A stretch of DNA of 60,848 bases, from positions 1 through 60,848 of the forward strand of contig QOQB01000009.1 in the NCBI GenBank assembly GCA_003331305.1, in the 5' to 3' direction. This DNA is from Flavobacteriales bacterium. GTDB lineage: Bacteria; Bacteroidota; Bacteroidia; Flavobacteriales; Flavobacteriaceae. The notes below the pieces were generated by a model that saw only the letters and a program-made list of their open reading frames with translations, was not told the origin of the DNA and ran no database searches. Positions 53,576 through 60,848 of this stretch are shown in pieces. The first letter of the stretch is position 1. The number at the start of each line of letters is the position of its first letter. The translations under genes were made by a program, and so were the position numbers.

Positions 53576-56194
53576 TCACTTTAATATCAATTCATTATCA
53601 GGGTTAAGAATGGCTTCTCTGAGGGCAAAATAGGCTGGCTTTGGGTTGCGGTTTGAATCAAAAATAAAACGGTACATATCGTGGTGCTTTCCTTTTAAAC
53701 CATCTACCATTCCCCAAGTGTTGTAGGTAACAACCCCCTGATTTCGTTTCGAGAGCAAAACCTTAAGTATATTTGCGTAAGCATCAGCTTGCTCTTTTAG
53801 GGCTGTTTGACTTCTAACAGAATCCCAAATTTTATAATCAATTTCTGTGACATGAAAATCTAAGCCCTGTTCATGCGCCCAGTCGATAAGCGAAGCAAAA
53901 TAGTCAAGTTGTTTTTTGTCGAGTGCAAGTGGACTATTGCTTCTCAAATGCGCCTGCCAGCCCAAACCGTCGATTCTGTAACCTTTATTTTTGAGGTACA
54001 CTATAGTTTCCTTGACTTTTTCCCACATTTTAGGTTCCATGCCTCCGTGCTGGTTAAAGACCAAACTCTTTTTGGTGGCGTATTTATTGGCAATTTCAAA
54101 TGCTTTTGAAATGTATAGCGGCACGTCATTTTCGTCTCTACCTATTTGTTCCCAAGGATTTTCCCATAGTTCAAACCCTGGCTTTTCCTCAAACCAGGCA
54201 CCCTCTGGTGTAATGGTCTCATTGACCACATCCATCCACTTGACGGAGGGTTCTTTATTCATACGTTTGCAAAGCGCAGTAAAGTACTCCACCATATTCT
54301 TTTCTAATTCTTCTTTAGTTCGGCTGTCCGTCTTTGCCCAGTGCGAAGCTTGTGGACTAATCGGGCCGTGGATGCGCAGCGTGATATTATTTTTATCTGC
54401 GAAATCTAAATAATCGTTTATCTTTTTCCAATCCCATACGCCTGGCTTTGGATGTATTCGCGTCTGCTTAGCACAGTTTTCAGGCGTTGAATAGGTAAAC
54501 TCGTCTAAGAACAATTTGGAAACCTCGGTGTTGAGTTGTCGATGATTAAGCGTTGCGCCAACATAAACCTGATTAGGGTTATAATCATTGTTGGCTAATA
54601 AATCTCTGATTCCATCACTGACCTTTTTAGCTTGTGGCTTTGGCTGTGGCTGTGGAGCTGCGGTTGGGGATAAGAATGCCAGCGCTTTCTTTTTAATTTC
54701 ATCATAGATTACTTCATAGCCTTTCAGCCCAATATGGTTTTTTGTTTCCAATGGGTCGTTGCTGTAGTCAAACAGCTCCTCTTGAACAATATCTTTGTCC
54801 GTGATTTTTTGACCAATTTCGGTTTTGTTTATCCAAAGTGTGTAGCGATAAGAAGCTGTCCTAAAGCTATATCCCATTTTCTGATTTCTTGGGTATTGGC
54901 TTACGGCAAAGTCTTTAATGGACTGCTGCAGTCCCATCATAAGGGGAAGTAAAGAGGAGCCATCTACATTTAACGCTGGTGCAATTTGCGCCATATCGGT
55001 CAATGTAGGAAAAATATCCACAAACTCGGTCGGGGACATGATCTTTTGGGCAGCACGTGTTCTAGGGTTGTATATAATGAGTGGAGAGCGCGTTGCTTGT
55101 TCAAAATTTGAGTGTTTGGTCCACATGCGGTGGTCGCCTAAATGAAAACCGTGGTCACCCCATATTACAATAATCGTGTTGTCCATAAGCCCTTCTTTTT
55201 TGAGCTTATTAATGATTTTTCCAATCTGAAAATCAATGAATGATACACAGGCGTAATAGCCGTGAACAAGTTCACGCTGGAAATCCGAATCGAGATTGAG
55301 TTGCCCATTACTGTCCGTTGTATAATAACGATCATCCATTGGGAATTTTGAAATTTCCCCTGCTCTTTTAAAGGCAAGCTTACCAATATTCTGTCCTCGA
55401 TCTTGAAACAAGGCTAATGGCATGCGCTCTCTTTTGTAGAAGTTCCAATATTTTTGGGGTGCGGAAAAAGGTAAATGTGGGCGTTTAAATCCAACTGCAA
55501 GAAAAAAAGGCTTGGCGTTTTGAGACAAGCCATCAATCATGCGAATTGCCTGTGCTGCAATGGCACCGTCTGCATAGGCTTCATCTGGGGCAGGGCTAGA
55601 AGAAAAAGGTGGCTTATAGACTGTCTGAAGAAAATCACCAGCTTCACCAGATTTTAAATCATTGGAATTAATAATGGTGTTTATCCTTTTTTTTATTTTT
55701 TCATTTTGATAATCCCCAATTGTGGGCGGGCCCCATGGCTGAGGGTAGTTTAATTGATGTGCCCGTTTAAAGGGTAGCGACCACGATAGCGCATCTGAAT
55801 TTTTGTCAACACCCCTTGGGTCAAAAATTTTCCCTACTCCAGCAGTTGTATAGCCTACATTTTTAAAATGTTGCGGAAGGGTTACTACGTTAGGAAGCTT
55901 ATCGCGCATTCGGGTTTTTAAATCATAGACTTGTGTTTTATCGGGGCGTAAGCCCGTAAGCAAACTAATTCGAGATGGACTGCAGGTGGCCTGTTGAGTA
56001 TGCATATTAAGAAACAAGCTTGACTTTCTTGCCAACATATCCATATTGGGGGTTATAGCATAAGCATCGCCAAAGCTGCGAATAGTTGGTTTTAAATCAT
56101 CAACAGCAATAAACACCACATTAAGTGGCTTATTGTTTTGTCCAAAAACAATAAAGGAAAAAGCAAGGAGAAAAAAATAAAATATGTTCCGCAC
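53576..56194 (-). CDS. bifunctional sulfatase-GH10 (xylanase-like) fusion protein
   Basis: 872 residues, one uninterrupted frame. Residues 1-18 are a signal peptide. Residues about 22-505 form an S1 sulfatase like iduronate-2-sulfatase: VFIAVDDLKPTIRSFGDAYA with metal Asp32-Asp33, active site C71-S-P-S-R75, and VIWGDHGFHLGDHRMWTKHS. A Pro/Gln/Ala linker (511-523) leads to a GH10 barrel (about 525-865): FTYSTPENCAKQTRIHPKPG, acid/base Glu659 in WMDVVNETITPEGAW, IDGLGWQAHLRS, and nucleophile Glu784 in FHVTEIDYKIW. No T9SS tail. The gene suggests one enzyme that removes sulfate and cuts a xylan-type backbone. GH5 lies 28 nt upstream and GH3 2 nt downstream. Confidence 0.9.
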   Translation of the reverse strand: MRNIFYFFLLAFSFIVFGQNNKPLNVVFIAVDDLKPTIRSFGDAYAITPNMDMLARKSSLFLNMHTQQATCSPSRISLLTGLRPDKTQVYDLKTRMRDKLPNVVTLPQHFKNVGYTTAGVGKIFDPRGVDKNSDALSWSLPFKRAHQLNYPQPWGPPTIGDYQNEKIKKRINTIINSNDLKSGEAGDFLQTVYKPPFSSSPAPDEAYADGAIAAQAIRMIDGLSQNAKPFFLAVGFKRPHLPFSAPQKYWNFYKRERMPLALFQDRGQNIGKLAFKRAGEISKFPMDDRYYTTDSNGQLNLDSDFQRELVHGYYACVSFIDFQIGKIINKLKKEGLMDNTIIVIWGDHGFHLGDHRMWTKHSNFEQATRSPLIIYNPRTRAAQKIMSPTEFVDIFPTLTDMAQIAPALNVDGSSLLPLMMGLQQSIKDFAVSQYPRNQKMGYSFRTASYRYTLWINKTEIGQKITDKDIVQEELFDYSNDPLETKNHIGLKGYEVIYDEIKKKALAFLSPTAAPQPQPKPQAKKVSDGIRDLLANNDYNPNQVYVGATLNHRQLNTEVSKLFLDEFTYSTPENCAKQTRIHPKPGVWDWKKINDYLDFADKNNITLRIHGPISPQASHWAKTDSRTKEELEKNMVEYFTALCKRMNKEPSVKWMDVVNETITPEGAWFEEKPGFELWENPWEQIGRDENDVPLYISKAFEIANKYATKKSLVFNQHGGMEPKMWEKVKETIVYLKNKGYRIDGLGWQAHLRSNSPLALDKKQLDYFASLIDWAHEQGLDFHVTEIDYKIWDSVRSQTALKEQADAYANILKVLLSKRNQGVVTYNTWGMVDGLKGKHHDMYRFIFDSNRNPKPAYFALREAILNPDNELILK

Positions 56195-56222
56195 TTGGGT
56201 TGCTAATTGGTTTGTTTAAATG

Positions 56223-58271
56223 CTATCCCTTAATTATACTCTTAGTACAAAAGAGATTATTTTTGGCAACAATTTCTATAAAATATATACCATTTAATAG
56301 AAAGGAAAGGTCATATTCATTTTTTTGTCCTTTCCATGACTTTATTTTTTTTCCATTGATATCATAAAGGGATACAGCATCAACTGAAACGTCTTTTTCA
56401 ATATAAAGTTTGTTGCTTACTGGGTTTGGATAAATATTTATTTTTTGAGAAAGCTTTTTTTTACTTAATGTTTCCTCTGTAGCCGAAAAGTTGTCAAAAT
56501 AATATGTACCTCTATCCTCTCCACACAATAGCTGAAACTGTATTTCGGTGGTTCCGTCTGGGACATCAAATGAAAAAGTATACGGTGTTTGGGGGTAAGA
56601 TGTTTGCAGTGTTTTTTCTTGAGATCCAGTATACTGACTGCCATTTAAAATATATTTTACCCGCATCTTAAACGTTAAATCAGGGGAACTTCCCTTACCA
56701 TACACGCTGAAAGTATATCGGTTATTATTTAAACTACCATCATTGGAAATTTGTGCATTTCTCAAGATTACGCTTCCAATTGATCCAGACTGCAAAACAG
56801 TAATTTTAGCTGCACTAACGCCACTAAAAGAACCGCTGCAAGTTGCATCTTCAAGTACAGCTTTATCATCATTATTTGGTTGACGATACAAAGACCAGTT
56901 GTTGTCAAATCCACATTCAAAATCCATATTCTTAAGTACGACGTTATCGTTACATGTTTTTTCAACACCGAGTAAAGCGTCTTTTATATCATCCACCCAA
57001 AGACTCGTTTCATTTACTGTACTTATTGTAGTTGATTTTGGATCGTAGCTGTCCACACAGAAGTAATCAATGTCATAGACAGTAAGACCTGAGTCTTTTC
57101 GTAAATGAATGGATTTAGAAGCTTCACCACCAGCATCCCAAGCTGAAAATGAAAAATCCCTACTGATAGCAGCGTTTGCCAAATATGCGTGATATTCATA
57201 CCTAGAGTTAAGGTCAGGTCCACCATCTGCATATCCATTGCCATTGGGTGAGTTGTTTGCCGTTACTTTATGTAAGTCTCCTGTTTGATAACTGTAACCA
57301 TAAGCATTATCCGCACCGAACTCACCTAAATAAACAGCCACTGGTGGGCTAAACTGATTTGCCCAATCAGCAACCGTTTGAAAATTAGCATCTACTTCAT
57401 TTTTATCCTGGTTGGTACCCCAATTATTATCATCGTACCTGTGATCGCTAGACTTTGTAAAACTAAATGGTAAATAATAGTGAAATGTAGCAATAAGGTA
57501 ATTATCGCTATTTATAATTTGATTTCCGATACTGGTTATCGCCCTAAAACTATTCTGCGAGCCGCCTGTGATAACTATTTTTCTTGTCGAATTATTACCT
57601 CCCGAAGCCCTAACAATTGAAATTACTTCAGCATTAATCTCATCCATTTCGGAGGCGGAAATATGAAAATAGGGTTCATTAATTACCTCAAAAATTAGAT
57701 TATCTGAGTAGTTTTTAAAACGATCTGCAATTTGTTCCCAAATGGCGTAAAATTTGGCTAAATCAGCAGCGCGCTTAGCGGAAGTTGGGTGCGTATATGA
57801 ACTTTCAGAAGAATTAAACGTATATATAAACTCAGATTTTAAAGTAGCGCCATGAAAATCTAAAACAATTACCAAGCCTTGGTTTAGCCCCCATGCTATC
57901 ACTTGTTCCAAGCGATCTAAGTAAGCGGCGCTAACTTGAAATTGAGATCTATCTACAGTTGTGTTTGTATTGGCACTTGAGCTAAATGATGAGGTGCTTC
58001 CAGTGGTTCTTGTCCCGAAAAAATCCATAGGAATACGCACATTGGTAAAGCCAGCGTTTGCCACATCAATAAAGTATTGTTCTGTGGCTGCACCCGCCCA
58101 ATTTCCCTCACTGGGTGCGCTAAGCACATTACCCAAAGTTATTCCGCGTCCCATTTTAGTAACAAGTGCTTGTGGGGTTTGTTGGGCATTTAAAAAACCT
58201 GCAACTAAAATTAGAAGCAGGTTTTTAAAATTGGTCACTAAGGGGTATAAAATGCTATTTTTTTTCGGCAT
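56223..58271 (-). CDS. glycoside hydrolase family 5 enzyme with T9SS sorting domain
   Basis: 682 residues from the ATG at 58271. A signal peptide (NLLLILVAGFLNAQQ) precedes a GH5-type barrel (about 40-400): GRGITLGNVLSAPSEGNW, VRIPMDFFGTRT, VIVLDFHGATLK, acid/base Glu199 in FEVINEPYFH and nucleophile Glu317 in VYLGEFGAD. Residues about 440-600 form a beta-sandwich like a carbohydrate-binding module (NMDFECGFDNNWSLYRQP start). The final 75 residues are a T9SS type A sorting domain (INIYPNPVSNKLYIEKD..., LNGIYFIEIVAKN), so the enzyme is exported to the cell surface. GH5 covers cellulases, mannanases and xylanases; substrate unknown. It overlaps the small gene upstream by 17 nt. Confidence 0.87.
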   Translation of the reverse strand: MPKKNSILYPLVTNFKNLLLILVAGFLNAQQTPQALVTKMGRGITLGNVLSAPSEGNWAGAATEQYFIDVANAGFTNVRIPMDFFGTRTTGSTSSFSSSANTNTTVDRSQFQVSAAYLDRLEQVIAWGLNQGLVIVLDFHGATLKSEFIYTFNSSESSYTHPTSAKRAADLAKFYAIWEQIADRFKNYSDNLIFEVINEPYFHISASEMDEINAEVISIVRASGGNNSTRKIVITGGSQNSFRAITSIGNQIINSDNYLIATFHYYLPFSFTKSSDHRYDDNNWGTNQDKNEVDANFQTVADWANQFSPPVAVYLGEFGADNAYGYSYQTGDLHKVTANNSPNGNGYADGGPDLNSRYEYHAYLANAAISRDFSFSAWDAGGEASKSIHLRKDSGLTVYDIDYFCVDSYDPKSTTISTVNETSLWVDDIKDALLGVEKTCNDNVVLKNMDFECGFDNNWSLYRQPNNDDKAVLEDATCSGSFSGVSAAKITVLQSGSIGSVILRNAQISNDGSLNNNRYTFSVYGKGSSPDLTFKMRVKYILNGSQYTGSQEKTLQTSYPQTPYTFSFDVPDGTTEIQFQLLCGEDRGTYYFDNFSATEETLSKKKLSQKINIYPNPVSNKLYIEKDVSVDAVSLYDINGKKIKSWKGQKNEYDLSFLLNGIYFIEIVAKNNLFCTKSIIKG

Positions 58272-58611
58272 TTTTTCTCGCCTCATTGCTCAAGATCATC
58301 ATTTTTCTTGCTTTTTTTGCTCCAAATTCTGCCGCTAACTTTTCTTGAGCATTCTTGGACCCAGATTTATAGACCGCTTGCTTATCAGCTTGTGCAGTCA
58401 GGTTTTGTGCTTTAATTGTCGCATTCGAATTGTAAACTCTTGCAAGCATAACATCGTAAACAAACTGTTGTTCTGTTTCGTTTAAATCCATTTTTTCAGC
58501 GATATATGTAGAAAACATAGTTGCTCGCTTAATTTGGAATTTAGTGTAATCCTGTGCATAATTCGAAAAATACAATACTACTGTAAATAAAAATATTAAT
58601 AGATTTTTCAT
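58255..58611 (-). CDS. small secreted helical protein of unknown function
   Basis: 118 residues. A signal peptide (MKNLLIFLFTVVLYFSNYAQ) is followed by a charged, Ala/Lys-rich, strongly helical body (AEKMDLNETEQQFVYDVMLA, QEKLAAEFGAKKARKMMILS). Its shape recalls small periplasmic chaperone-like proteins of the Spy/CpxP kind (LNETE... near a helix start), but similarity is only general. It lies between the surface binding protein and GH5 in the PUL operon, its 3' end overlapping GH5, and is preceded by a hairpin at 58626. Confidence 0.65.
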   Translation of the reverse strand: MKNLLIFLFTVVLYFSNYAQDYTKFQIKRATMFSTYIAEKMDLNETEQQFVYDVMLARVYNSNATIKAQNLTAQADKQAVYKSGSKNAQEKLAAEFGAKKARKMMILSNEARKNAEKK

Positions 58612-58625
58612 GTTTTAATTTAATA

Positions 58626-58658
58626 AACCTACAAGGCTTATTATTAGCCTTGTAGGTT
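58626..58658 (-). terminator. hairpin between the surface-protein gene and the enzyme genes
   Basis: AACCTACAAGGCT (58626-58638), a 7-nt loop and AGCCTTGTAGGTT (58646-58658): a perfect 13-bp stem. On the minus strand it is followed by TTTATTAAATT, a weak T-rich stretch. It lies 9 nt past the stop at 58668 and may act as a partial terminator or as a 3' stabiliser setting a higher level for the upstream gene. Confidence 0.75.
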
Positions 58659-58667
58659 AGTTTTAGA

Positions 58668-60848
58668 TTATCTTAAGATTAGCTTATTTATGGTAGTTTG
58701 GCCCTCATGTTCGATTTCTATCATGTAAAAACCTTTTCTTTCAGTTGATAAGTCGAGAGAGTTTGCGTTGACAGCCTCTTTTATAAGTTGTCCGCTGATG
58801 GAGAATGCTCTTACAGCATCAACTTTTTCAACTCCTGAAATGTTTAGAATCCCATCAGTTGGGTTAGGATAAACAACTATCGCATCTGCTAAATTAACAT
58901 CTGCTAATCCAAGAGTACCTGTATCATATTTGATATTGTCAATATAAATCGTATCGGGGTACGAAGAAGATGGATTACTACCACCCCAATGGAAAAATAA
59001 GAATCTAGTAAACTCATTACCAGCATTTTCCTGACCACCACAGTTTCCAGTTGGGTGTTTGTAATCACAATTGGATAAATCAATTGTTACTGTTTGCCAT
59101 GCACCAGCACCATCCGCCTTAAATGATTTCTCGATAGAACCTTCAGGTTGCTCCAATTTGAGCATATAACCGTAGCCATCATCTTGCGTAGCACTTGAAC
59201 TGTGATCTGACCAAATATCAAATGTAATAGTATTAGCAACTATTTTATTCATTCCTGTTGGTATATCAAAACCAGCATTATTGCCCCAACCTGGACCATC
59301 TACATATTCAATTTTAAGAACTTTATTAGATGAATCCGTAGGATCAGTTACAATAGCAGTTCCAGTTGTACCACCAAGATTTAAATCTTCACTATTGATG
59401 TCATTACCTTCAAAGGTAACTACAAGATTCGTGTTAGGAGTAGGCGGAGTAACAACTGCTGGAGCTGTGTAAGATCCTACAACATCTTTGATGTAAGCAT
59501 AAACTTTATCATAGTTGTTTTCACCATTAAACTGTACCACAATTCTGTCAACATCGTCTCTAGCCATTGAAGCAGTATCATCGAAAGTAAACGTTAGCTC
59601 TTTCCATACATCAACAGAGTCAATTTCTTTAGTAACAACATTTTGATTGTTCCAAGGCTGACCCTCAGATGAATCTTGCAGTTTTAGAGCCAACTGATTT
59701 GTTTGAGTTCCAGAAAGTGAATCACCATGTATATAAACTTCTAAAGTGATTGTGTTCATTTGAGTAAGATCAACTTTGCTTTTAAATTGAATCTGCATAT
59801 TTGAGTATTGGTATGTCCCATCATCAACATATTGCATTACAGTTCCACCTGCAGGGTGTTGACTAGAAGTTACCCTTTTTATTGGAGCTTCAGCTTCGTT
59901 GTAGTAAAATCCTCCATTTGCTGGCATATCAGCCATGTTTTCATTAAAGGAAGTAACCTTGGTAGTAGATGCACCCGTTAACTCTTTACCTACAGCTAAT
60001 GGATAAGTACAACCAGAATCCCAAGTAAAGTATGAACCATCGGTGCAATTTACTGTTCCATAAGTCCATGCACCGTCTACCTTGTAAGCCCATGTGTCCG
60101 TGTATTCCCATGATTCACCAGTACCATCTGTACCAATGACACCAAAAGTTTCCGCTATTTCTCCATTTTTTGTTAATGTTAGTGCATCATCACCATTGAA
60201 GCCATCCATAGATTCATTGTAGATAGATTGGCTAAATACATTGGACGCATTCATATAAATGTCAGCAGCAGTTGAACCACCGCTTGAATCCCATACAAAA
60301 ATATCATCACCAGCTGTTGCACTTCCGCTTAAGGCTTGGTTTTCGTTTTCTGTAGTATTACCATTGCTATATACACCAATACCATAAATACTCAAGTCAG
60401 AAATATCAGCATTTGCTTTTAGGTGGACACCTTTCATCCATTTTCCAGGAAGTGAAAAGTCAATAACCCCTTTTAATTTTAGAGCACTAGCATCATTATC
60501 AGTTGAGGATTTATATTTTAGTGAAACATAGTCTATAAGTAATATTTCATCAAGATTGGTTGGAGAAGCATTTGAACCCCCTAACTTTCCGAATGAAAAT
60601 CTAATTTTTAGATTTGAGCCATCAGAGGCAGCTGGAATTGTAACTTCACCTGTAGTTTGTATCCAATCGTCCTTTGTTGTTCCAGCTGAATTATTTGGAA
60701 CTACGTCCACTAAGGTTGAATCATCATTAGAATCAGTATTATTATGTCCTTTGATTCTTAAAAAAGGTTTTTTCGCAGGAGATTCATTATAGTCAACCGC
60801 AACAGGCCATCTTGTGTAAATTGAATAAGTATAAATTCCTGGTGGAAC
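58668..60848 (-). CDS. T9SS-sorted surface protein with carbohydrate-binding-type domains (5' end outside window)
   Basis: The frame is open to the window edge, so at least 727 residues and the true start are missing; a GTG at 60710 is internal, because residues before it (TYSIYTRWPVAVDYNE and PFLRIKGHNNTDSND) continue the same beta-sandwich. Several beta-sandwich units follow, two of which are alike: FNENMADMPANGGFYYNEAE... VTKEIDSVDVWKELTFTFDD and VTFEGNDINSEDLNLGGTTG... GAWQTVTIDLSNCDYKHP, the second ending in YIDNIKYDTG, typical of CBM4/9/22/11-like modules. The last 75 residues are a T9SS sorting domain (IVVYPNPTDGILNISGVEK, ERKGFYMIEIEHEG). No catalytic motif seen. Likely a surface glycan-binding protein of the PUL. 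Confidence 0.78.
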   Translation of the reverse strand, partial: VPPGIYTYSIYTRWPVAVDYNESPAKKPFLRIKGHNNTDSNDDSTLVDVVPNNSAGTTKDDWIQTTGEVTIPAASDGSNLKIRFSFGKLGGSNASPTNLDEILLIDYVSLKYKSSTDNDASALKLKGVIDFSLPGKWMKGVHLKANADISDLSIYGIGVYSNGNTTENENQALSGSATAGDDIFVWDSSGGSTAADIYMNASNVFSQSIYNESMDGFNGDDALTLTKNGEIAETFGVIGTDGTGESWEYTDTWAYKVDGAWTYGTVNCTDGSYFTWDSGCTYPLAVGKELTGASTTKVTSFNENMADMPANGGFYYNEAEAPIKRVTSSQHPAGGTVMQYVDDGTYQYSNMQIQFKSKVDLTQMNTITLEVYIHGDSLSGTQTNQLALKLQDSSEGQPWNNQNVVTKEIDSVDVWKELTFTFDDTASMARDDVDRIVVQFNGENNYDKVYAYIKDVVGSYTAPAVVTPPTPNTNLVVTFEGNDINSEDLNLGGTTGTAIVTDPTDSSNKVLKIEYVDGPGWGNNAGFDIPTGMNKIVANTITFDIWSDHSSSATQDDGYGYMLKLEQPEGSIEKSFKADGAGAWQTVTIDLSNCDYKHPTGNCGGQENAGNEFTRFLFFHWGGSNPSSSYPDTIYIDNIKYDTGTLGLADVNLADAIVVYPNPTDGILNISGVEKVDAVRAFSISGQLIKEAVNANSLDLSTERKGFYMIEIEHEGQTTINKLILR

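Noticed and set aside
53576-56194. Sulfatase-GH10 fusion as a frameshifted pair of genes
   Set aside because: The frame is continuous across the linker, the linker is Pro/Gln-rich as in true multidomain enzymes, and no internal ribosome-binding region or signal peptide precedes the GH10 part.
60710-60710. GTG as the start of the large T9SS protein
   Set aside because: The frame continues upstream to the window edge with protein-like sequence, so the gene is cut by the window.

Overview
The window is a chromosome segment from a member of the Flavobacteriaceae (Bacteroidota), most likely marine. The evidence is low G+C; promoters of the Bacteroidota type (TTG or TTTG, about 19 nt, TAnnTTTG); a tmRNA whose tag reads GENNYALAA; an asparagine-rich insertion in Rho; a fused SecDF; bacillithiol deacetylase BshB1; DUF1599 next to folP; type IX secretion (T9SS) sorting domains; and several formylglycine sulfatases beside glycoside hydrolases, a combination typical of marine algal-polysaccharide degraders. 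I could not run any search, so all family calls rest on reading motifs.

Layout. 1-1040: an accessory edge with a small membrane protein, the 3' remnant of a type I restriction specificity gene (hsdS), a 61-bp repeat, and a Kazal-domain lipoprotein. 1278-30591: a compact housekeeping block (tRNA-His, bshB1, peroxidase, clpS, prmA, tpiA, DUF1599, folP, cdaA, ABC exporter, truA, phosphoesterase, glycosyltransferase, rho, rpsT, tRNA-Glu, proS, two envelope proteins, folE, cysS, yidD, lgt, secDF, mdh, two envelope genes, gyrB, asnB, ftsE). 30588-37254: a surface-polysaccharide region made of three glycosyltransferases coupled to ftsE on the plus strand, facing a minus-strand set (FemAB/GNAT-like acyltransferase, PLP aminotransferase, flippase, FdtA-type ketoisomerase) that fits synthesis and export of a dTDP-3-amino-3,6-dideoxyhexose. 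37286-40424: bipA, kdsA and ssrA. 40425-45900: a second accessory stretch with the inverted copy of the 61-bp repeat, a DUF805 protein, an ABC ATPase coupled to a giant ABC-permease/M1-peptidase fusion, paired hairpins, and what look like tRNA 3'-end fragments.

45913-60848 holds the most interesting content: the distal part of a polysaccharide utilisation locus, all on the minus strand and almost without gaps. In transcription order it encodes a T9SS-sorted carbohydrate-binding-type surface protein (cut by the window edge), a hairpin, a small secreted helical protein, a T9SS-sorted GH5 enzyme, a single polypeptide joining an S1 sulfatase to a GH10 xylanase-like domain, a GH3 exo-glycosidase, two S1 sulfatases, a SASA/CE6-type acetylesterase and a fourth sulfatase. 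Together these suggest a pathway for a sulfated and acetylated xylan-type glycan: cell-surface binding and endo-cleavage, then desulfation, deacetylation and exo-hydrolysis in the periplasm. No SusC/SusD pair or regulator lies in the window; these may be beyond the right edge.
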